A DNA stretch of 44,609 nt from Trichococcus palustris. GTDB taxonomy: Bacteria; Bacillota; Bacilli; Lactobacillales; Aerococcaceae. A model generated the notes under the pieces. That model saw nothing but the letters and a program-made list of their open reading frames with translations. It was not told the DNA's origin and did not search any database. This document shows, one piece after another, positions 35,196 through 43,228 of this stretch. The stretch's first letter is position 1; the number at the start of each line of letters is the position of its first letter. The position numbers were made by a program, and so were the translations under genes. The stretch is taken from the NCBI RefSeq assembly GCF_900114465.1, contig NZ_FOTD01000020.1, positions 1 to 44,609 of the forward strand, in the 5' to 3' direction.

Positions 35196-36392
35196 ATGTT
35201 GCAATTTAAACAAAATATACGGGGAAATGTAGCCCTAGGTGTAAACCCGCTTGGATGCAAGCAGGAAGTATTGAATCAAATCGAATATGTGAAAAAAAAA
35301 GGGACTTATCCAGGCCCGAAAAAGGTATTAATCATTGGTGCGTCTTCAAGCTACGGCTTAGCCACCCGGATTAGCCTGGCTTTCGGTGCGGGAGCAGATA
35401 CAATTGGCGTTTCTTTTGAAAAGGGTCCGAAGAACGAAAGAAATCTCGGCACAGCTGGCTGGTACAATAATATCGCTTTTCGGGAAGCAGCTGAAAAAGA
35501 AGGTCTGGTTGCCAAAAATTTTGTGCAAGATGCCTTTAGCCACGAAAGCAAGCAAGAGGTCATCGACTATATCAAGAGCGAGTTTGGGGGTAAAATAGAT
35601 CTAGTCGTTTATAGTCTGGCAAGCGGCAGAAGGACAGACCCTGATACTGGGGAGACATACATTTCCTCAATCAAAGCCCTTGGAGAGCCCGTTGTTGGTC
35701 CTAATATTAATATGCAAAATCAGGATTTCTATACGGAAACGCTGGAACCCGCAACTGAACAAGAAATCGCTGATACAGTCAAAGTGATGGGTGGAGAAGA
35801 CTGGCAACTATGGATGGAAGCACTAAAAGAAGCCGATGTGTTGGCTGACGGCGTTCTAACGACTAATTATTCTTATTTAGGAACAGAGCTTAATCATGCT
35901 TATTATGGTGGTGGTACCCTTGGCCGTGCTAAAGCGGATTGTGATGAAAAGGCGAATAATATCAATGCGTTGCTGGCTGACATTAACGGCAAAGCGCAGA
36001 TTGTGGTGGCAACTGCAGTTACCACTAAAGCAAGTTCGGTTATCCCTTTTTTCCCTGTTTATTGTATCGGTCTTTACAAAGTAATGGCTGAAAAAGGCAC
36101 CCACGAAACACCAATTATGCATATAGACCGCATTTATCGGGAAATGATTTATGGTGACAAGGCCGAGTATGATGAAGTTGGCCGACTTAGACCTGATAGT
36201 TGGGAACTTGACAGCGACACTCAAGCCAAAACGAAGGCACTGATCCAAAAATTAAATGAAGAAAATTTTAATTCCGAAATAGCAGCTTATGACATCCTTT
36301 ATAAAGAGTTCTCAATTTTAAGTGGCTTCATGGTTGATGGCTATGTTGAGCAAGAGGTTACTATAGAAGAATTAAAAGCATTAAAATATTAA
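35196..36392 (+). CDS. fabV: trans-2-enoyl-ACP (enoyl-CoA) reductase FabV
   Basis: A 398-residue NADH-dependent enoyl reductase of the FabV/TER class, which reduces the trans-2 double bond in fatty acid elongation. Recognisable segments are the cofactor loop IIGASSSYGLATRIS (46-60), DLVVYSLASGRRTDP, and YLGTELNHAYYGGGTLGRAK near the active-site Tyr-X8-Lys region, and MHIDRIYREM. FabV enzymes are generally insensitive to triclosan, unlike FabI. The gene is monocistronic, with GGAGG ten bases before the ATG. Length is normal. The housekeeping fab cluster is not nearby, so this may be an additional or replacement enoyl reductase. Confidence 0.93.
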   Translation: MLQFKQNIRGNVALGVNPLGCKQEVLNQIEYVKKKGTYPGPKKVLIIGASSSYGLATRISLAFGAGADTIGVSFEKGPKNERNLGTAGWYNNIAFREAAEKEGLVAKNFVQDAFSHESKQEVIDYIKSEFGGKIDLVVYSLASGRRTDPDTGETYISSIKALGEPVVGPNINMQNQDFYTETLEPATEQEIADTVKVMGGEDWQLWMEALKEADVLADGVLTTNYSYLGTELNHAYYGGGTLGRAKADCDEKANNINALLADINGKAQIVVATAVTTKASSVIPFFPVYCIGLYKVMAEKGTHETPIMHIDRIYREMIYGDKAEYDEVGRLRPDSWELDSDTQAKTKALIQKLNEENFNSEIAAYDILYKEFSILSGFMVDGYVEQEVTIEELKALKY

Positions 36393-36447
36393 TCTATTTT
36401 GGTATATGATTATTTCATTGTGAAGTTTCTAGCTACAACTACCTTTT

Positions 36448-36671
36448 TTACAAGTATCCGCCCGTTTTAAGCGATACAAAACCATCACCGCTCAATATGA
36501 TGTGGTTCAGCACGTTGATGCCCAAGAGTTCACCTGCTTCAGTCAATCTCGCTGTCGTGACAAGATCCGCGTCCGAAGGTTCAGGATTTCCGGATGGAGT
36601 ATAAGGCCGAATAAAATACTAGCCGGATTACTTAGGATGGCAGTCTTGAAAATTTCGCGCGGATAAAGTAA
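36448..36671 (-). pseudogene. radC: radC (JAB-domain protein) remnant, 3' part
   Basis: The minus strand encodes YPREIFKTAILSNPASILF, then a short frameshift, then NPEPSDADLVTTARLTEAGE and GINVLNHIILSGDGFVSLKTGGYL before TAA. This is the C-terminal half of RadC. The catalytic HxH...SxxD region is damaged: the frame breaks where LFHNHPSG should be. The 5' half is missing. It is a clear gene relic. Confidence 0.8.
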
Positions 36672-36796
36672 CTATTCAAGCTTCCAACGTGGCAACAGTT
36701 TAGGGTATAGGATGGTTCGTAATATCAAGGCTTCCACCGCCTCATCTTGATTTGCTCTAAGCATCTCAATGTTATCAAGGCATTCAATTGTTACAA
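36672..36796 (-). pseudogene. unidentified coding remnant
   Basis: An open minus-strand stretch reads VVTIECLDNIEMLRANQDEA, continues through LRTILYPKLLPRWKLE and stops at TAG (36674-36672), right against the radC remnant and copy C of the hairpin repeat. Its composition looks protein-like, but no start codon is linked and I do not recognise the family. Confidence 0.35.
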
Positions 36797-36800
36797 CCGT

Positions 36801-36881
36801 AGATGATCCGGAAGGCAAAAAAATAGCGGAAAGCCCGTCGTTAGAGGCTTTCCGTTTTATTGATTCTATTCTCTTTTTTAA
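36801..36881. repeat. dispersed hairpin repeat family, copy C
   Basis: GATGATCCGGAAGGC, AGCGGAAAGCCCGTCGTTAG, GGCTTTCCGTTTTATTGATT and CTATTCTCTTTTTTAA. It is the closest relative of copy B, with a better hairpin (CGGAAAGCC/GGCTTTCCG). Confidence 0.65.
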
Positions 36882-36974
36882 GTCATTCCTACCGCAAAAG
36901 GCTCCGTATCAATAGAGACAAAAAATAATATTCGATATCTTTTAAGCTATCTTTTTAAGATTTCGATACAAAAA

Positions 36975-36999
36975 CTCCTCAGCGTTGAGGAGCTTTTTT
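36975..36999 (+). terminator. intrinsic terminator
   Basis: CTCCTCA-GCGT-TGAGGAG followed by C and six T. It is plus-strand oriented but about 580 bases after fabV, with only remnants in between, so it is either a distant stop for fabV or a leftover of a lost gene. Confidence 0.75.
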
Positions 37000-37112
37000 G
37001 TTTTCCAAGCATTTCTTTAACATATTTTCGAAAGAAGTATTCCACCTCTAAGCGTACCGCCGCCTAGGACAGTTGTCTGTCACTGCTGATAATTTCGCCT
37101 GTCGGATATCAA

Positions 37113-38015
37113 TCAAATTGCCGAATAGCCAAGGTCATTCAAAATTTGAGTGTATCGCTTATATTCATTCGTTTGATTTAATTGAACTATGCTGTTCAAT
37201 GTTGTGAGTGCACTGTTCACTAAAAATTTGCGTGGTTCTTCATGCATAAGTTCCTCTTGTACAAAGGTGATCAACTCCAGTACCAGTTCGTGCTTATCGC
37301 GGTCTGTCTGCAAGTTCTGTTCACTCATTTTTTTTAAATGTCCTGTCGCCAAGGTCAACTCATTGAAGGAGAAATCACTTTTGATTCCCCTCCCTTCCGG
37401 AAATATCTTCTCAAATTCTTCAGAAGTAAATATACAAATTTTTTCAGAGCTACTCTTTTCCACCATTTCTTCCACCAAAGACAGAGAATAACGCAATATC
37501 TCTTTAATGGAAACAGAATTATCAATAATCTTTCGCATAGATAACATACTTTGCATTACCCCTAAATAGACAATCGTTGCATCCACCAAGTAGGGTTGCT
37601 TATCCGCTGAAAAAATCTGTTGAAATCGATGATATACCCACTTATTAAAATCTTTTTTCAGCTCTTTGATAAAACAAATCAAGTCTGGATCGTCGGATGC
37701 GAGTCCATCTTCAATCAACTCATTTATCTTTTTTTCCTCATTAAAAGACATTATCACGTACATTTGTTCCGCAAATACATCCATCACAGCTATATTTTTA
37801 TCAATCAAAACTTTGTCTCTCTCAATGCGCATCTCATCTTGCAACATGATGAAAGATTCTTTAAACAACTCCACTTTGGCGGAAAAATAATTATAAAAGG
37901 TTCCTTTTGATACGCCGCTTCGTTTCAAAATATCTTGTATGGATGTTGCATGGTACCCTTGCTCTATAAAGAGTTTCTGAGCCTGTTCAATCACATTTTT
38001 TTTCTTTTTATTCAT
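37113..38015 (-). CDS. TetR/AcrR family transcriptional regulator
   Basis: A 300-residue regulator, longer than the usual 190-220. The N-terminal TetR DNA-binding domain is standard (AQKLFIEQGYHATSIQDILKRSGVSKGTFYNYFSAK, about residues 12-47), and the C-terminal ligand domain is extended. It diverges from a DHA2 efflux pump gene, the classic arrangement for a local repressor whose ligand is a pump substrate. A TATAAT -10 (38063-38058, minus strand) and the palindrome TGATA-N5-TATCA at its predicted transcription start suggest autoregulation. Confidence 0.9.
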   Translation of the reverse strand: MNKKKKNVIEQAQKLFIEQGYHATSIQDILKRSGVSKGTFYNYFSAKVELFKESFIMLQDEMRIERDKVLIDKNIAVMDVFAEQMYVIMSFNEEKKINELIEDGLASDDPDLICFIKELKKDFNKWVYHRFQQIFSADKQPYLVDATIVYLGVMQSMLSMRKIIDNSVSIKEILRYSLSLVEEMVEKSSSEKICIFTSEEFEKIFPEGRGIKSDFSFNELTLATGHLKKMSEQNLQTDRDKHELVLELITFVQEELMHEEPRKFLVNSALTTLNSIVQLNQTNEYKRYTQILNDLGYSAI

Positions 38016-38036
38016 AATAAACTCACTTTCTTAAAA

Positions 38037-38051
38037 TGATAGCTGTTATCA
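38037..38051. promoter_or_regulatory. candidate TetR-family operator
   Basis: TGATA-GCTGT-TATCA, a short inverted repeat at the predicted transcription start of the regulator gene. Modest length, so tentative. Confidence 0.35.
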
Positions 38052-38111
38052 TACTCTATTATACCATTTATATACCTTGAGTACACTTTTATACTTTAAG
38101 GTGAATCCGCA

Positions 38112-38140
38112 TTGACTTTTCGTTTACCCTAGAATATACT
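38112..38140 (+). promoter_or_regulatory. promoter of the DHA2 efflux gene
   Basis: TTGACT, a 17-base spacer and TATACT, 50 bases before the start of the transporter gene. Confidence 0.75.
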
Positions 38141-38189
38141 AGCATAGTTACTTTACGTACAAAAATATACACATGGTTCAAAAGGAGTT

Positions 38190-39674
38190 TTGAAAATGGA
38201 AAAAACACAAGAAAAACCAGCCTATGGTATATTAGTTATCTTGATGGTTGGAGCTTTTTTTACTTTGCTGAGTAATACGCTATTAAATGTAGCGCTCCCT
38301 TCAATTATGAAGGATTTTGCCGTCAGTGCCGCTACAGTCCAGTGGTTATCAACTGGCTATATGCTCATGAACGGGATTTTAATTCCGACCTCGGCTTTTT
38401 TAATTAAGAAATTTTCGGTAAGAAACCTATTTTTAACTGCCATCAGTTTATTTACAATCGGCACACTATTAGGTGGCCTTGCGCACATTTTCCCTGCGCT
38501 GCTTATTGCACGTATGGTACAAGCAGCTGGTGCCGCTATTATGATGCCCCTTTTAATGAATGTGCTTTATACCATGTTCCCACCTGAAAAACGAGGTTCT
38601 GCAATGGGACTGTTGGGCTTGGTTTTGATTTTCGCACCTGCAATTGGGCCAACTTTATCAGGTTGGATCATCCAAAACTATGCATGGCCGACGTTGTTCT
38701 TTATGATGGTCCCATTTTTGGTTCTTGTTTGGGCCTTAGGTTTCTTCAAATTACATGATAAAAAAGAAAAAACAGCAGATAAAATTGACGTCCTTTCTGT
38801 AATTTTAGCAGCTATCGGCTTCGGGGGCATCTTGTATGGTTTCAGTTCTGCCGGAAATGATGGCTGGGCTTCACCAAATGTATATGGTGCGATTACCGTC
38901 GGCATCATTGGATTGATTTTATTCATCACCCGTCAATTAAAAATGGATGAACCCATGCTTGACTTCAGAGTATATCAGTCACCAATGTTTGCCTTATCAT
39001 CAGCTATTTCCATTACCTTGAACATGGCGATGTATTCAGCTATGATCTTGTTACCGATTTACCTGCAAAATATTCGTGGCATCTCAGCATTTGATTCAGG
39101 TCTATTGATGCTTCCAGGCGCTATGCTTATGGGAATCATGAGCCCAATTACAGGTAGACTTTTCGATGCTATTGGGCCAAAAATATTGGCTTTTGTAGGA
39201 CTAGCCATTCTTGTTTTTACAACATTCCAATTCAGTAATTTAACAGATACCACTACAAAAACACACTTGCTGATGCTGTATGCTGGACGTATGTTTGGTA
39301 TCTCAATGGTTATGATGCCTATCATGACAAATGGGTTGAATTCGTTATCCGCTCGTCTGACACCACACGGAACCGCTATGAACAGCACCATGACGCAAGT
39401 TTCGGGTGCGATTGGTGCAAGCTTACTTGTATCCATCATGTCAACCCGTACCGCTACACACGCTGAAGGAATAGCAAAAGAAGCAATGAGCAAATTGGAT
39501 ACTGTCCCCGTTGGCGATGCTTTAGCACACTTGCAGCAACAAGTAGCAATGCAAGCAACAATTTCAGGGATCAACGATGCTTTCCGCGTGGCAACCGGCA
39601 TTTCAATCGTTGCTTTACTCCTGTCATTCTTCCTAAAACGTTCAGTGGGCGGCGGAAGAATCACTATTGACTAA
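38190..39674 (+). CDS. DHA2-family (14-helix) drug:H+ antiporter
   Basis: An MFS efflux pump of the EmrB/QacA (DHA2) group with 14 predicted membrane helices. The first helix reads LMVGAFFTLLSNTLLNVALP, followed by the family segment VQWLSTGYMLMNGILIPTSA, and later GLLGLVLIFAPAIGPTLSGW (antiporter motif C type). Such pumps export lipophilic or cationic drugs and dyes using the proton gradient. AAGGAG lies about 10 bases ahead of the start at 38196 and slightly closer to 38190; either ATG is possible, giving 492 or 494 residues. It is presumably repressed by the divergent TetR protein. Confidence 0.9.
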   Translation: MKMEKTQEKPAYGILVILMVGAFFTLLSNTLLNVALPSIMKDFAVSAATVQWLSTGYMLMNGILIPTSAFLIKKFSVRNLFLTAISLFTIGTLLGGLAHIFPALLIARMVQAAGAAIMMPLLMNVLYTMFPPEKRGSAMGLLGLVLIFAPAIGPTLSGWIIQNYAWPTLFFMMVPFLVLVWALGFFKLHDKKEKTADKIDVLSVILAAIGFGGILYGFSSAGNDGWASPNVYGAITVGIIGLILFITRQLKMDEPMLDFRVYQSPMFALSSAISITLNMAMYSAMILLPIYLQNIRGISAFDSGLLMLPGAMLMGIMSPITGRLFDAIGPKILAFVGLAILVFTTFQFSNLTDTTTKTHLLMLYAGRMFGISMVMMPIMTNGLNSLSARLTPHGTAMNSTMTQVSGAIGASLLVSIMSTRTATHAEGIAKEAMSKLDTVPVGDALAHLQQQVAMQATISGINDAFRVATGISIVALLLSFFLKRSVGGGRITID

Positions 39675-39677
39675 AAA

Positions 39678-39734
39678 CAAAGCGGAAAGCCCGTCGCTAT
39701 GGGCTTTCCGCTTTTTCGATTTTATTCGCTTTTT
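39678..39734. repeat. dispersed hairpin repeat family, copy D (acts as terminator of the efflux gene)
   Basis: GCGGAAAGCCC and GGGCTTTCCGC form a perfect 11-bp stem around GTCGCTAT, followed by TTTTT, seven bases after the stop codon. It is the best preserved hairpin of the family and a good intrinsic terminator on the plus strand. Confidence 0.8.
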
Positions 39735-39884
39735 CGAGCCATTTCTGCAGTCAGCTCAGGAATGCCGTCAAACCGCCATTCTCCTCAAAAAAATGACCTC
39801 ATTTATGATATGCATGTGAGTATCATATTCAACTGAGTTTTTTTATCGCATCATTTGAGTTACGGGGGTCATAACAGATTTTAA

Positions 39885-40172
39885 TTACTCTTTTACAAGA
39901 CTAACCGTAATTTGAGGCGCATTGCGACTATAATTAGGAATTTTCTTAACGAAGTTTTGTAAATAAGACATTTTATTATGCAACTCAAACGCTTGTGGGT
40001 TTTCCCATTTTTCAACCATTACAAAATTATTTTCATCTGTAACTGCTTGGTAAAGTTGATAAGATACGCAGCCTTCTTCTTTTCTGGATGATTGAATTAG
40101 TTCTGAAATGTCATTTAAAAATTGTTGTTTTTGCTCGGGTATAATATAAAATTCTGCATTGATTACTATCAT
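39885..40172 (-). CDS. antibiotic biosynthesis monooxygenase (ABM) domain protein
   Basis: A 95-residue dimeric alpha-beta barrel protein of the ABM/YgiN type. The pattern INAEFYIIPEQKQQFLNDI ... EEGCVSYQLYQ ... FVMVEKWENPQAFELHNKM is diagnostic. Members oxidise quinols or polyketides or have no proven activity. ATG 40172 follows AGGTGGAGAA. It is monocistronic, converging with the efflux pump gene, and may share its stress context, but that is a guess. Confidence 0.9.
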   Translation of the reverse strand: MIVINAEFYIIPEQKQQFLNDISELIQSSRKEEGCVSYQLYQAVTDENNFVMVEKWENPQAFELHNKMSYLQNFVKKIPNYSRNAPQITVSLVKE

Positions 40173-40253
40173 TTCTCCACCTACTTATAATTAGTTGTTT
40201 TCTCTGGCGCAAACCGTACGGATTCGTATCCTTCTTCCATCCTGCATTCCCGG

Positions 40254-40414
40254 AAAAGTTGTAACTAGGTCGGGTAAACCCTTGATATCACTGTGTTTTC
40301 GCCTAGTTATGTGTAAAATACATAACTAGGCGGATTAAGCCTTGAAATACTATCCAAACGTTGATTTGACGGGTTTTTCACTTGTTCCTAGTTACGTGTT
40401 GGCGGGAATCCAGG
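40254..40414. repeat. 161-nt structured dispersed repeat, copy 2
   Basis: Same orientation and length as 17529-17689, about 88 per cent identical by hand count. The central hairpin is perfect here (CGCCTAGTTATGT with ACATAACTAGGCG), and the outer pair GTAACTAGG/CCTAGTTAC is also perfect. The hairpin is conserved despite changes in its loop. Confidence 0.75.
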
Positions 40415-40715
40415 ATACATGATAAGATTTTCTCCAAACAAATATTGAACTTCGGATATAATTGTCGACGGAAAAACCATATTTATCCGAAACTATTTGT
40501 TTAGGAGTCAGAATTATCAGTTTTCCATCTAAATCTTTAATCCACAAACTTTAAATTTTTTCCCATGACTATTTGTCGTTATCCCAATAATGAATATAGT
40601 CATAAAGCATATCTTCTATTTTATTACCAAGTTCCACAGCTTTTTCAAAAATGTAAGCAACTAGCTTTTTTATTATGGTCGTGATTACATTTGATAGAAA
40701 GTGGGTCAGTTAGAA
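40415..40715 (-). pseudogene. decayed coding sequence, unidentified
   Basis: Minus-strand translations give two protein-like pieces in different frames: VAYIFEKAVELGNKIEDMLY continuing to HYWDNDK and a stop, then KDLDGKLIILTPKQIVSDKY running into GFSVDNYIRSSIFVW. No start codon or continuous frame joins them. They look like the remains of one gene broken by frameshifts between the 161-nt repeat and the glycosidase gene. I do not recognise the family. Confidence 0.4.
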
Positions 40716-40723
40716 TTACATCC

Positions 40724-43030
40724 TTACTGTTCATTTTTTCTAATTTGGGATAATTCCTTGTTGAGGGTATACAGCATTTTTTCACTAAATTGATCTGACG
40801 CAATTTGAGACAGGGTATCGATTGTAAAACCTTGCATCATATCGAACATCGGATGTTCTTCCACGTCACCTAAGTATGTCGTTACTATTGCTTTTGTTTC
40901 TTCGTTTTTAAAAAGTTCTCCCACTGTGCAACGGGTAGAGTAGACATCATCCGTTATTACAAGTTCTTCAATTTCCACATCGCCTAATTCTGGCATATCG
41001 AACCAGTTGGCGACGATTCCCCCCTCTTCTTCAGGGGCAAAATAGCTTTCGTTTGGGTTAGCCACTTTATTGAACAGGGCTACATCTTGTAGGCTATTGT
41101 TACCATCATTGGCGAGTATCTTGATTTTATTTATTCCCTCTTTCAGGGAAATGTTTTCAAAGACAAAGACTTTATCCTCACTTGTAAGGGTAGTCGTTTC
41201 CCCTCCGTTTACAGACAGGTTCACTTCATTACAGTTAGAATAGACCTTGATATTGATATTATCATCTGTTCGATCTACAAAGCGTTTTCCTGTAATATGC
41301 ACAAATTTTTCATCATTCCAATGTGCCTTATACAGATAAAAAGCATCCTTCTTAATCTTTCTATCATAGGTGATGAGCCCTTTGTTATTTCTTCCTCTTA
41401 CACCGCCCTCATCTCTGATGTTCGCACCGAAGTCAAACATGTTCCATGCATACGTTGCCCAAAGGAAGGGGCGTTTTTCAAAAATCTTCCAAACGGTTTC
41501 ATGATAAAGCGCATGGTATTCTTCAGAATAGTCTTTTATTTTTGGATCACTGCTGTGGTATTGTAAAATTCCTTCTGCACCATATTCTGAAATCGCCAGT
41601 TTTACAGTCGGATTTTTCTTATGAAAGCCATCTAACCAGCCTGCAAATTCTCCTGCTTCACCGTTATACCAGCCAAAATATTTATTGTATCCAATCGTAT
41701 CTGTCACATAATTATAGTCATCTTCATCTTCAACGAACATGACGTTTGCCATTGTAGACAATCGGGTAGGGTCTTCCTTTTTCGTTAACTCATTTAATTC
41801 ATTCACGAGTTTTCTTAGCTCGGGTCTTTCCCCACTAATTTGAATTTCATTCTGGATTCCCCAGAACATGATAGACGGATGATTAAAGTTTTGTCTAATC
41901 AGTTCAACCATCTGTTGTTTGGCATTAATTCCTTCTAACTCTGTTTTTGACATTAGAGAGATAAAGGGTATTTCAGCCCAAATAACCATGCCTTCTTGAT
42001 CACATAAATCATAGAAATATTGATTGTGTTGATAGTGAGCTAATCTGATAGAAGTTGCCCCGATTTCTTTTATCAAGGCCATATCCTCAGCTTGCTCTTT
42101 TTCTGTGATTGCCCAGCCCATATCCTTTCGATCCTGGTGTCTTGCCACACCATGCAAAGCAAGGTGTTCCCCATTCAAGAAGAAACCTTTTTCAGCATCT
42201 ACTTCAAAGTATCTGACACCGAACGGAATCGTGAGTTCATCAATCACGTCGTTAAAACTCTCCATAGACACCCTTGCTTCATACATATAGGCATTTTTTC
42301 TGCCATTCCATAATGTGGGATTTTCTATGACAAGCGGAACTTCTATTTCTTTCCGTTCTCCCGCCACTAATGTCACTTCTTTGGCAGCATAGGCGATATT
42401 TTCTCCTTCTGCATCTAGCAAATCAACCCAAAGCCGCACTTTTTTATCTTCCTCACTATCGTTCACAAGCAGTGATTTGATCGTTAAGGCAGCATTCTCT
42501 TCGTTTACTTCCTCTTGAATAACGTAAACACCTTTTGAACCATGATCCATTAAGTCAAAATGAACAGGATTGGCAATGACTAAGTTCACATCACGATAAA
42601 TGCCACCGTAAAAGGTGAAGTCGGCCATTTGCGGATAGACATCATCCACATCCGTATTATCTACCTTCACAGCCAACGTGTTCTTTGCATCAAAATCAAT
42701 CGCTTCCGTAAGATCGAATCTAAAAGTAGAATAGCCACCTCTATGCTGACCCAAATGTTGACCATTCAGGTAGACATCAGTTATACTATTCGCCCCCTCG
42801 AACTCAATATACACTTTGTTCCCCTGCACCGAATCATCTATCGTAAACTCTTTTCTATACCAACATGCGCCTTTATGGTAAGCAAATCCGTTTGCTCCAT
42901 CAATAGCGTTCCATGTATGGGGGACTTGAACAACTTTCCAGTTTCTATCATCAAAGTCGATACCCATTGCTTGATCTTCATCTTGTTTGATAAACTTCCA
43001 GTCTTGATTGAAATGAATGATTTTTCTCAT
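40724..43030 (-). CDS. glycoside hydrolase family 2 (beta-galactosidase-like)
   Basis: A 768-residue GH2 enzyme without a signal peptide, so cytoplasmic. Domain order is the sugar-binding jelly roll (about 1-170; CWYRKEFTI, GANSITDVYLNGQ), an immunoglobulin-like domain (about 180-275), the TIM barrel (about 280-580) and a C-terminal beta domain with NVNGGET-type strands. The acid/base is Glu395 in GIQNE and the nucleophile Glu482 in ISEYGAEG. GVARHQDRKDMGWAI is the conserved barrel entry. AGGAGG precedes the ATG. Beta-galactosidase is most likely; beta-glucuronidase or another GH2 activity cannot be excluded. It diverges from an AraC regulator, its likely activator. Confidence 0.88.
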   Translation of the reverse strand: MRKIIHFNQDWKFIKQDEDQAMGIDFDDRNWKVVQVPHTWNAIDGANGFAYHKGACWYRKEFTIDDSVQGNKVYIEFEGANSITDVYLNGQHLGQHRGGYSTFRFDLTEAIDFDAKNTLAVKVDNTDVDDVYPQMADFTFYGGIYRDVNLVIANPVHFDLMDHGSKGVYVIQEEVNEENAALTIKSLLVNDSEEDKKVRLWVDLLDAEGENIAYAAKEVTLVAGERKEIEVPLVIENPTLWNGRKNAYMYEARVSMESFNDVIDELTIPFGVRYFEVDAEKGFFLNGEHLALHGVARHQDRKDMGWAITEKEQAEDMALIKEIGATSIRLAHYQHNQYFYDLCDQEGMVIWAEIPFISLMSKTELEGINAKQQMVELIRQNFNHPSIMFWGIQNEIQISGERPELRKLVNELNELTKKEDPTRLSTMANVMFVEDEDDYNYVTDTIGYNKYFGWYNGEAGEFAGWLDGFHKKNPTVKLAISEYGAEGILQYHSSDPKIKDYSEEYHALYHETVWKIFEKRPFLWATYAWNMFDFGANIRDEGGVRGRNNKGLITYDRKIKKDAFYLYKAHWNDEKFVHITGKRFVDRTDDNINIKVYSNCNEVNLSVNGGETTTLTSEDKVFVFENISLKEGINKIKILANDGNNSLQDVALFNKVANPNESYFAPEEEGGIVANWFDMPELGDVEIEELVITDDVYSTRCTVGELFKNEETKAIVTTYLGDVEEHPMFDMMQGFTIDTLSQIASDQFSEKMLYTLNKELSQIRKNEQ

Positions 43031-43177
43031 TTATTTTCCTCCTAAATTAGCTAAGCAAACTGACTGCTACGCATTCTGAATTCCTATCGTACATCCTAGC
43101 TTTACCCCTCTATCTTAGCAAGCCATCACGAAATGCACTCGCATTTTCTTGCCTAAATTAGCACATATCCGCTTTTT

Positions 43178-43208
43178 TTATACTTTATCTGTATAATTAA
43201 AAGTATAA
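43178..43208. promoter_or_regulatory. inverted repeat and -10 box of the AraC-type gene
   Basis: TTATACTTT and AAAGTATAA form a 9-bp inverted repeat with 13 bases between; a TATAAT (43192-43197) lies in the middle. It could be a binding site for autoregulation in the divergent glycosidase/regulator region. Confidence 0.4.
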
Positions 43209-43228
43209 GGAAGCATGGAGGAAAAGAT

